Shown here piece by piece: positions 6,827 to 12,659 of a stretch of DNA of 12,659 nt. Both the position numbers and the translations under genes were made by a program. Numbering within the stretch: position 1 is the first letter of the stretch; every line of letters begins with the position of its first letter. This DNA is from Acidobacteriota bacterium (lineage in GTDB: Bacteria; Acidobacteriota; Thermoanaerobaculia; Multivoradales; SZUA-115). Under the pieces are notes generated by a model that was not told the DNA's origin, did no database searches, and was given only the letters and a program-made list of their open reading frames with translations. The stretch covers positions 1 through 12,659 of the forward strand of contig QIHU01000146.1 of assembly GCA_003231035.1 (NCBI GenBank), written 5' to 3'.

Positions 6827-6840
6827 GGCTAGTGACCGCC

Positions 6841-6882
6841 GGTTGCCGTTGCCCCAAGTCGGAAGGCAAATTGGCGGCAACC
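6841..6882 (+). terminator. Nested hairpin after the VWA gene (possible terminator or leader structure)
   Basis: GGTTGCCG (6841-6848) pairs with CGGCAACC (6875-6882), and inside it TTGCC (6849-6853) pairs with GGCAA (6865-6869), giving a two-part stem. It starts 14 nt after the VWA stop codon and 80 nt before the OmpA-type gene. There is no T tract, so it may be a transcript-stabilising or attenuating structure rather than a classical terminator. Confidence 0.4.
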
Positions 6883-6948
6883 CTGTGGATGAGTGGGAAC
6901 CAGCTCCACGCCTAGAACCTCTGGGTGTGGAACGCATAGAGTTAGTCT

Positions 6949-6955
6949 AAGGAGG
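6949..6955 (+). promoter_or_regulatory. Strong Shine-Dalgarno site of the OmpA-type lipoprotein gene
   Basis: AAGGAGG lies 7 nt before the ATG at 6963, the best ribosome binding site in the window. It fixes the start and suggests high expression, as expected for an abundant envelope lipoprotein. Confidence 0.85.
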
Positions 6956-6962
6956 AAACAGA

Positions 6963-7604
6963 ATGAGGATTCGTTGGGCCACCCTAGTGATCGCGTTGGC
7001 GATCGTTGCATCGGGCTGCGCCACCAAGAACTACGTCCGCGGTGAAGTTGAGACACTGAAGAGCCAGGTGGACGAGGTGCAAGGTCAGGTCGAGGAAAAC
7101 CAGACCGCGGTGCGGACGAACGAAGAGGCCATCGAGGGCCAAGGACAGAGAATCAACGAGCAAGGCGCCCAGATCGAAGCGGCCTCCAAGACCGCCCAAG
7201 ACGCACTCAATCGCGCGACCAGCGCTGGAATTCTCGCCCAAGGCAAGCTCCTCTACGAAGTCGCGTTGACCGACGACAAGGTCCGCTTCGGCTTCGAAAA
7301 GGCGGAACTGAGTGACGGAGCTCGCACCGCGCTGGACGAGTTCGCCGACCAACTGAGGAGCGAGAACCGAGACGTCTACGTGGAGATCCAAGGCCACACC
7401 GATTCGACCGGCCCCGAGAACTACAACTATGACCTCGGCCTAGAACGAGCCGAAGCGGTCCGCCGTTACCTCAACGCCAAAGGCGGTATCCCGCTGCACC
7501 GCATGTCGGTGATCTCCTACGGCAAACTGGAGCCCATCGCCGACAACAAGACCCGCGAGGGCCGCTCCATCAACCGGCGAGTAATGCTGGTGGTCTTGGA
7601 GTAG
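6963..7604 (+). CDS. OmpA-family outer-membrane lipoprotein with coiled-coil stalk
   Basis: 213 residues. A lipoprotein signal peptide ends in the lipobox ASGC, with the lipidated cysteine at 19. Residues about 25-85 are heptad-like and rich in E, Q, V and A, a likely coiled coil (VRGEVETLKSQVDEVQGQV). The OmpA/Pal-type peptidoglycan-binding domain covers about 105-213: VRFGFEKAELS, the GHTDSTGPENYNYDLG motif with the diaminopimelate-binding Asp, ERAEAVRRYL, and NRRV near the end. The protein should sit in the outer membrane by its lipid and bind peptidoglycan through its C-terminal domain, much like Pal but with a longer spacer. It is not next to tolB-type genes. It is followed by a terminator and likely transcribed alone or with the VWA gene. 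Confidence 0.92.
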   Translation: MRIRWATLVIALAIVASGCATKNYVRGEVETLKSQVDEVQGQVEENQTAVRTNEEAIEGQGQRINEQGAQIEAASKTAQDALNRATSAGILAQGKLLYEVALTDDKVRFGFEKAELSDGARTALDEFADQLRSENRDVYVEIQGHTDSTGPENYNYDLGLERAEAVRRYLNAKGGIPLHRMSVISYGKLEPIADNKTREGRSINRRVMLVVLE

Positions 7605-7616
7605 AGGGCAAGGTTA

Positions 7617-7667
7617 GGGGGCGGGGAATCCGGGAAATATTGCCCCGCCGCCCCCCACCCTTTCTTG
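7617..7667 (+). terminator. Probable rho-independent terminator after the OmpA-type gene
   Basis: GGCGGGG plus AAT (7620-7629) can pair with ATT plus CCCCGCC (7639-7649) with a single bulged G, closing a loop of nine bases. The stem is followed by a C-rich stretch and TTTCTT (7661-7666). It starts 12 nt after the stop codon and also separates the gene from the convergent DUF433 gene. Confidence 0.5.
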
Positions 7668-7784
7668 TCGTGGCGACTGTCCGAGAGCCCCCCACCTTTG
7701 CCAGAAGCACCGTTCTTGCAAAAGCACCCCAACGAGCTTGGCGGCAAAAGGGTTGGCACCTAGCCCAGACAGCGCCGTCCAAAG

Positions 7785-8009
7785 TCAAGCCGCGACGGCT
7801 GTTGCGAGGAGCGCGGACTTAGCGACTTCGAGGACCGCGATGGCATGCTCCCGAGAAACACTCGGAAAGTCACGCAGGAACGCTTCCAACGGGTCGCCAC
7901 CTTCGAGGTAATCGATCAGTGTTTGTACCGGAACCCGGGTCCCGGCAAAAACGGGTGTCCCACTCAGGCGAGCTGGCGAGGTTGTGATGAGGGGGGCGGG
8001 AACGTTCAT
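7785..8009 (-). CDS. DUF433-family antitoxin-like protein (orphan)
   Basis: 74 residues from ATG at 8009. The GTPVFAGTRVPVQTLIDYLEG core (residues 17-37, here one residue over the family hallmark) and FLRDFPSVSREHAIAVLE (44-61) are the hallmarks of DUF433, a small winged-helix protein usually found as the antitoxin of a PIN-like DUF5615 toxin. Longer starts (TTG at 8042) are open but less likely; GAGG lies close to the ATG. Normally the toxin gene directly follows the DUF433 gene, but only 180 bp separate its stop from the convergent OmpA-type gene and no toxin-like sequence is there. It is therefore an orphan, either a decayed pair or a lone regulator. Confidence 0.85.
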   Translation of the reverse strand: MNVPAPLITTSPARLSGTPVFAGTRVPVQTLIDYLEGGDPLEAFLRDFPSVSREHAIAVLEVAKSALLATAVAA

Positions 8010-8054
8010 CACCTCGGATTTTACCACAGCACTGTCATCCAACTGGACACTGGG

Positions 8055-8195
8055 CTACCCGCTCGGAGCTCTACGACGCGGACTTTGCCACTCTCCGGTG
8101 TGACTGGCACCCAGATTAGACAGTCCAATCAACGCCGCGACCGGATACTTGGCTAGGCGCTCGGCGAGCAGAGAAGAGGCTAGGCGAGGGAGCAT
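8055..8195 (-). pseudogene. Possible N-terminal remnant of a DUF4143-type AAA ATPase
   Basis: A 46-codon frame starts at ATG 8195 with AAGGA directly in front of it. Its first 29 residues, MLPRLASSLLAERLAKYPVA then ALIGLSNLG, resemble the N-terminus of ATP-binding proteins of the AAA_14/DUF4143 type, in which the ALIG is followed by PRQVGKTT (P-loop). Here the P-loop lysine and threonines are missing and the frame ends after a short unrelated tail. It lies between the Omp85 gene and the orphan DUF433 gene. The resemblance is short and judged by eye; it may be chance. Confidence 0.3.
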
Positions 8196-8205
8196 TCCTT
8201 GCACT

Positions 8206-8223
8206 ATAGAAGATGATTTCTAT
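8206..8223. repeat. AT-rich inverted repeat downstream of the Omp85 gene
   Basis: ATAGAA (8206-8211) and TTCTAT (8218-8223) are perfectly complementary around a 6-base GATGAT spacer. It lies 30 bp beyond the Omp85 stop, in an AT-rich dip in otherwise GC-rich DNA. No T tract follows, so a terminator role is weak. Confidence 0.3.
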
Positions 8224-8252
8224 TCTGCAAGAACCAGGATTCCCCGCCGGCC

Positions 8253-11060
8253 TCAAAACGGATGCCCCACCGAAACAAAAACCCGCGCCCCATCTTCCCC
8301 GGGCTCCCGATCCAGCTTCCACCCCACCCCGATCTGCAACGGCCCGATCGGCGACAGATAGCTGAGGCCGAAGCCGGCGCCAGGCCGCAGGTCGTCGAAC
8401 TCGAAGTCCCCGGGCTCGGCCCAGACGTTGCCGGCGTCGAAGAAGAACAGCCCACCCAGCGGCCCGGCCAAGGGGAAGCGGAAATCGAGGTTGAGCAAAA
8501 CCAGGGCATTGCCGCCGGCCGGCTGGCCGTCGAAGAGGGTTCGTTGGTCGAGGCCCAGTTCGTCGACCCGGAAGGCGCGGTGGGTGGTGGGACCACCGGC
8601 GAAGAAACGTTCGGAGATCGCCACCTGGCTGTTGCCCAGCTCTGGAGGCACGACCAGATCGCCGAAGCGGCTCTTCCTGGGCTCGATCGCTCCCAGCCGC
8701 AAGCTGGCGGCGAGAACCCCGGAACGGCCCAGGTCGACGACTTGCGTTTGCTGCACGAAGAATTTGGTGAATGCCTCGTTCGTCCCGAGAGCGTCGAAAG
8801 CGTACTCGAGTTGATAGAAACCGCTGCCGCCGCGACTGGGATTGACCAAGTCGTTGCGGGTCTCCCAGAGCAAGCTAGGGGCGACGCTGGAGATACGGAT
8901 CTGCTGGTTCTCGCGCGCGGCGGTCGAGTTCGTGGGGTCGTCCGGTTCGACGATGCGGTACTCGTACCGGCCGGCCAGTCGCCACGACTTGCTCAGCTTC
9001 CACGAGGACTCGATGCGGCCACCCCACCGCTGACCGCGAAACGGGTCTCGATTCTCGCGCACGTAGAAGAGGCTGTAGGTCAGCGGCGCTCGCTGGGTGC
9101 CGACGGTCGGCTGATCGAAGGCGAGGCGGAAGCGTTGATCGCGATCGCTCAACCGCAGGTCGGCGCGCAGGGTATAGGCCTTGCCGCCGAGATTGCTGTT
9201 GCTGTACCCCAGCAGACCACGGGCACCATCGTCCGTGTCGTAACCGATACCGTAGCTAACTCGGCGCGTTTTGCCCTCTTCGAGGCGGACCACCACATCA
9301 CGATGCGTCGCTCCGGGCTCGGCCGGCGCTAAGTCGACTTCGACTCGCGAGAAAACGCCCAGCCGATACAGACGGCGTTGGAGGTCGAGCTGGCGAGCTC
9401 GACTCAACGGCTGATCCGGCTCCAGGGCCAAGGCTCGACGGATCACCGATCCCTGGGTTCGGTAGTTGCCCCGAACGATCAATTGATCGGAGAGCGTTCG
9501 GGGACCCGTATCGATCTCTAGGGTGACCTCGGCCAGCGTCCCGGCCGCGTTCCACCGCACCTGGGAGGAGACGCGCGACGACGACCACCCGCTATCTCGG
9601 TACCAGGCCTGGGTAACATCCACGGTCTCTTCGAGAAGCAGCGGATGGTACGGACCGCCACTTCGGAGAAGGCCGCGTTGGTTGACTAGAGTTTCGAATT
9701 CTTCCCAAGACAGTTCGGTGGAACCCTTGAGCAGCAGGCGCGCCACCTGCCGGCGCACTCCCTCCACCACCGGAACCGTCACCACCAGCCTACCTTCATG
9801 GCGATCCACCCGCGGCGGACCCACCTGGGCATCTAGGAATCCCTCGAGGGCATAGAAGGCCTGCAAGTTCTCCAAGTCGGCGGCGAGGATCTCGTCGACC
9901 AGGCGGCCCTTCTTGAGGCCAAAGAGGCGATCGCTCGTGGTTTCCATCAGCTCGACCAATTGGGAGGCGCTGAACTGCGAATTGCCCTCGAAATAAAGTC
10001 CCTCCAAGGACCAAAGGGCCCCCGGATCAACATGCAGCCGCACCCGTGTCTCGCCGTCGACAGCTTCCTGCTGATGCTCGACCACGGCGTCGTAGTGTCC
10101 CCTGGCTTGGTAGTACTGACGCACCCGCTCCACCGCTTCGAAGAGGAGCGCTTCGTCGTAGCCTTGGCGCCCCATGAAGGTCAGAAGGTCCTTCTTGGTC
10201 AGTGCCTTGAGGTCAGCGCCGATCACTTCGACCCTCACTTTCGGGCCAAGCTCGATCTCGAAGCCTAAGTCGACCAGGCCGGTTAAGGCATCGTACTCTT
10301 CCGTGGGGTCCTCGACTTGGGCGGTGCGGTAATCGCGCATCAAGAGCCAGTCCCGGAGCCGCTCAGCATCGGCCAGCACCACCTTGTGGCGGTAGTGACG
10401 CCCCGGCCGAGAGGCCATCGCGCGGATCAGCTCAGCGCGATCAAACGGTGCGATGGGGCCGGTGAAGCTCACCTCACCGATGCGCGAGCGCCGACCACTG
10501 GTCACTCGGTAGACGACCAGCGCCTGCTGGTGGCCGGCATCAAGAAAACTCACCTCGACGATGACCCGAGCGTCGCGATACCCCTCGGCCTGGTAGAGGT
10601 CGATGAGCCGGAACACTCCGCTCACCACCCGACTCTCGAAGAGCGGCTGGCCACGCCCCTGGGGCAGCACCGCCTGCAACTGGCGTCGAGGCAGTCCCAA
10701 CTCGCCTTCGAGACGCACTTCCTCCACCTGCACCGCCCCCCAGGCCACCACCACGGCGACCACACCACCGCCCGACGCCGGCCGGGACCGAACTTCCACT
10801 TCGGAGGTCAGTCCGCTGGCCAGGAGGTTGGTCAGAGTGCGTCGCACCGCCCTCTCACTCATGGGTTGGCCCACCTCGATCGCCAGCAGCTGGCGAAAGG
10901 CCTCCAGATCTCTCACCCGTAGGTTGCCGCGAAGCTCTATCGCGCGCACCGGTGGTGGCTCGCTCGAGACCACCGGCAACGCCATCGCCGAGGCGGTAAC
11001 AGAGGCGAGAAAGGTCCCCATGGAAAGGACCGCGGCTCGCTTTCGCCAACCTAGTCGCAC
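8253..11060 (-). CDS. Omp85-family outer-membrane assembly protein (BamA/TamA-like) with about seven POTRA domains
   Basis: 935 residues. A signal peptide (MRLGWRKRAAVLSMGTFLAS, cleaved after about ASAMA, 27) precedes about seven POTRA-like repeats at roughly 38-95, 112-187, 194-270, 275-345, 350-432, 438-516 and 524-597. Each shows the beta-turn pattern such as IELRGN, LYFEGN or LIVRGN and a YxxxGYxDA-like end. A 16-strand surface-antigen barrel follows from about 600 to the C-terminal phenylalanine, with ERFFAGGPTTHRAF at 817-830 and FFFDAGNVW at 872-880. It should insert or translocate outer-membrane proteins. The start is GTG one base after the TamB stop (TGACGTG), so translation is probably coupled. 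E. coli BamA has five POTRAs (about 810 residues) and TamA three. The barrel loop-6 motif is RAF instead of RGF/RGY. Position after tamB favours a TamA-like role; BamA itself cannot be excluded. Confidence 0.92.
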   Translation of the reverse strand: MRLGWRKRAAVLSMGTFLASVTASAMALPVVSSEPPPVRAIELRGNLRVRDLEAFRQLLAIEVGQPMSERAVRRTLTNLLASGLTSEVEVRSRPASGGGVVAVVVAWGAVQVEEVRLEGELGLPRRQLQAVLPQGRGQPLFESRVVSGVFRLIDLYQAEGYRDARVIVEVSFLDAGHQQALVVYRVTSGRRSRIGEVSFTGPIAPFDRAELIRAMASRPGRHYRHKVVLADAERLRDWLLMRDYRTAQVEDPTEEYDALTGLVDLGFEIELGPKVRVEVIGADLKALTKKDLLTFMGRQGYDEALLFEAVERVRQYYQARGHYDAVVEHQQEAVDGETRVRLHVDPGALWSLEGLYFEGNSQFSASQLVELMETTSDRLFGLKKGRLVDEILAADLENLQAFYALEGFLDAQVGPPRVDRHEGRLVVTVPVVEGVRRQVARLLLKGSTELSWEEFETLVNQRGLLRSGGPYHPLLLEETVDVTQAWYRDSGWSSSRVSSQVRWNAAGTLAEVTLEIDTGPRTLSDQLIVRGNYRTQGSVIRRALALEPDQPLSRARQLDLQRRLYRLGVFSRVEVDLAPAEPGATHRDVVVRLEEGKTRRVSYGIGYDTDDGARGLLGYSNSNLGGKAYTLRADLRLSDRDQRFRLAFDQPTVGTQRAPLTYSLFYVRENRDPFRGQRWGGRIESSWKLSKSWRLAGRYEYRIVEPDDPTNSTAARENQQIRISSVAPSLLWETRNDLVNPSRGGSGFYQLEYAFDALGTNEAFTKFFVQQTQVVDLGRSGVLAASLRLGAIEPRKSRFGDLVVPPELGNSQVAISERFFAGGPTTHRAFRVDELGLDQRTLFDGQPAGGNALVLLNLDFRFPLAGPLGGLFFFDAGNVWAEPGDFEFDDLRPGAGFGLSYLSPIGPLQIGVGWKLDREPGEDGARVFVSVGHPF

Positions 11061-11061
11061 G

Positions 11062-12659
11062 TCAGTATCGCTTCTGCCAACGCAAGTCGATCGCCAAAGC
11101 GCCGTTGTCGCTCTGGCTGAAGGTCAACTGGTCGACCGCAGTCACTTCGACCACCAACCCCGGCGATGCCTGCCACTCCACCTTGACGATGTTGTCGCGG
11201 TTCGACGAGGGATCGTTCGAGTAGGTGACGAAGAGATCTTTGGTTAGCTGCTTGCCAAAGGTGACGCGGGCGGCACTGCCGGAATCCCCGGCGGCGCTCA
11301 GCGGGTCGATGCGGAAGGTGTCGAACCCAAACAGCTTCTTGACCCGACTACTCACCACCGAAGCGGCCTGGCCGAAGAGGATGGTTCGCGCCACGTCACT
11401 GCTCGACCCCAAGGGCGATCCCGGTTCACCGGTTCCGAATCCGATGCCGCGGGTCAGCGTCTCACCCGTGGTCAGCAAGGAGAGCACTTCAAGATCGGGC
11501 AGGGGTGGATCGCTCGCCAAGTTGACCTGCAAGCGGTTGAGACTCCCCGATAGATTCAAGCTCACGTGATAGTCGCGCACCGTGGCTTGCGCGACCAAGT
11601 CGATTTGTGGGTTGATGCGGGTGGAACTCGAAAAGGTCATCAGCCCCCGCTCCACCTCGTAGGTGGTATCGCTATAGACCAGCTCGCCGCCCGACTCCAA
11701 TTCGACCGTTCCCAGCACTACTGGGCGAGCCAGGTCACCGCGCACGGTCAGCTCCACCGCGCCTCGTAGGTCGGCGACGTTGTTGTCGATGCGCAGGGCG
11801 TCGGGGGCCCGCAGGAGAATATTGAGCCGAGTCTGGGCCAGGGTTTGATCGGCTGATCCGGCCTCCAGTCGCTGCCGACGCAAGACCCCTTGGAGCAGTT
11901 GGATGGCTCCCACCGGCAGATCGCGCAAGTAGTCGGCCCGAGCGAGGTCAACACTCCCCTGGAGCAGCCTCCCGCCCTCTTCCGGCACCAGGGTCAACAG
12001 TGCATCCCCAGCCAGGAGCCACCCCTCGGGGTACAGCAACCGGAAGCCCTCGGCGCGAGCCTGGAACCGGTAGTCGTCGACCACCAAACCGTGGGTAAAG
12101 AGCGTCCCTTCGGCTTGCAGGTCGCCCTCGGCGACCCTGCCGGTGAGGTGATCGAGCTTGACCCGATCTGGGTAGGCGAGGACCACGGCGTTGAGGTCGT
12201 CAAAGGAGTGAGGAAAACCGTCGAGGATTACCCGACCCCCCGACAAGTCGGCTTGGCCGTCGAGAGCCGGCTGAGCCAAGCTCCCGCCGACCCGGCCCAG
12301 GGCACTGATCGTTCCGCGCAGGCGAGCCGTCGGCAAGGCTAGTTCTAGCCACTGGGCGGGCAGCCGCGCTTGCAACAGCAGGTCCAACTCACCCGTCCCG
12401 GGATCCAGCCGACCGCGCACGAAGAGTTCCGCCTCCTCGGCTTCGTCGCCTAAGTAGAGCGAATCGATGACCAGTTGGTCGCCGTCGAGGTGGCCGGTCA
12501 CCGGTTCTAGAGCCGCCAAGCTGTGCCCCGCATAGTCGACCCGCAGTGAGTTGAGCACCAAAGCCACCTCAGGGCTGGCCAGGGTGCCTTTCACGGACAC
12601 CGTCCCGGCAAAATCGCCGCCCAGATCGTCGCCGCGTTCGCCCATCGCCAGTTTGGCCA
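11062..12659 (-). CDS. tamB: TamB-family translocation/assembly protein, C-terminal part (5' end outside window)
   Basis: The frame is open to the right edge; 532 residues are visible. They show repeating beta-strand units (GxLxxPxLxGxxxLxxG pattern, e.g. GDLARPVVLGTVEL and GGELVYSDTTYEVERGLMTF) followed by the DUF490/TamB C-terminal domain: INPQIDLVAQATVRDY, LNLSGSLNRLQV, DPPLPDLEVLSLLTTGE and the final barrel-facing segment RVTFGKQLTKDLFVTY ending LRWQKRY. TamB is an inner-membrane-anchored, periplasm-spanning beta-helical protein that works with TamA or other Omp85 proteins in outer-membrane protein and lipid transport. The next gene is an Omp85 protein one base downstream, the usual genetic partnership. 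The N-terminal signal anchor is outside the window. Confidence 0.9.
   Translation of the reverse strand, partial: AKLAMGERGDDLGGDFAGTVSVKGTLASPEVALVLNSLRVDYAGHSLAALEPVTGHLDGDQLVIDSLYLGDEAEEAELFVRGRLDPGTGELDLLLQARLPAQWLELALPTARLRGTISALGRVGGSLAQPALDGQADLSGGRVILDGFPHSFDDLNAVVLAYPDRVKLDHLTGRVAEGDLQAEGTLFTHGLVVDDYRFQARAEGFRLLYPEGWLLAGDALLTLVPEEGGRLLQGSVDLARADYLRDLPVGAIQLLQGVLRRQRLEAGSADQTLAQTRLNILLRAPDALRIDNNVADLRGAVELTVRGDLARPVVLGTVELESGGELVYSDTTYEVERGLMTFSSSTRINPQIDLVAQATVRDYHVSLNLSGSLNRLQVNLASDPPLPDLEVLSLLTTGETLTRGIGFGTGEPGSPLGSSSDVARTILFGQAASVVSSRVKKLFGFDTFRIDPLSAAGDSGSAARVTFGKQLTKDLFVTYSNDPSSNRDNIVKVEWQASPGLVVEVTAVDQLTFSQSDNGALAIDLRWQKRY

Noticed and set aside
7570..7788. Minus-strand frame directly after the DUF433 stop, considered as a toxin partner
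   Set aside because: It starts with TTG, lacks DUF5615 or PIN acidic residues, and overlaps the OmpA-type gene and its terminator.
8262..9332. Long open frame on the plus strand (about 356 codons) opposite the Omp85 barrel
   Set aside because: It is antisense to a gene with clear Omp85 motifs; long stop-free antisense frames are expected in GC-rich DNA, and the translation has no recognisable domain.
1..12659. CRISPR arrays, tRNA or rRNA genes, insertion sequences
   Set aside because: No regularly spaced direct repeats, no cloverleaf-like segments and no transposase-like frames with terminal inverted repeats were seen on reading both strands.

Overview
This is a 12.7 kb GC-rich window of chromosomal character from a Gram-negative bacterium. 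An acidobacterial lineage is the best guess. The outer-membrane machinery (a TamB-like protein, an Omp85 barrel protein, an OmpA-type lipoprotein) shows a diderm. The secreted VWA protein at 5762-6826 looks like the 'acidobacterial VWFA-related' family. The ECF sigma/YfbK-type VWA pair carries a linker that resembles the plug region of acidobacterial TonB-dependent receptors. I ran no database search, so the taxonomy is inference.

Layout. (1) 1-1945, minus strand: an ECF sigma factor with a damaged region 4, overlapping by 4 nt a membrane-anchored YfbK-type VWA protein that runs off the left edge. (2) 2081-5358, minus strand: a tight cluster of an archaeal-type (type II) glyceraldehyde-3-phosphate dehydrogenase, ribonuclease Z and an RlmD/TrmA-family rRNA uracil-C5 methyltransferase, with gaps of 9 nt and a 4-nt overlap. 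(3) 5539-7604: a small cysteine-rich minus-strand protein diverges from a secreted VWA protein, which is followed by an OmpA-family lipoprotein with a strong ribosome binding site and a hairpin terminator. (4) 7605-8252: a short low-coding stretch with an orphan DUF433 antitoxin-like gene and a likely remnant of an ATPase gene, a probable scar of accessory DNA. (5) 8253-12659, minus strand: a TamB-family protein (5' end outside the window) and, one base downstream, a large Omp85 protein with about seven POTRA-like domains.

How they fit together. The right half is an outer-membrane biogenesis module: TamB spans the periplasm and the Omp85 protein inserts or exports outer-membrane components. 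The OmpA-type lipoprotein tethers the envelope to peptidoglycan, and both VWA proteins are predicted to act at or outside the inner membrane. The ECF sigma/VWA pair looks like an envelope signalling unit, but its sigma factor appears frameshifted. The middle cluster is housekeeping metabolism and RNA processing or modification.

I do not see a complete, clearly novel defence or biosynthetic system. The observations most worth checking are the TonB-plug-like segment inside the VWA protein, the broken sigma-4 region, the extra POTRA domains, and the archaeal-type GAPDH.
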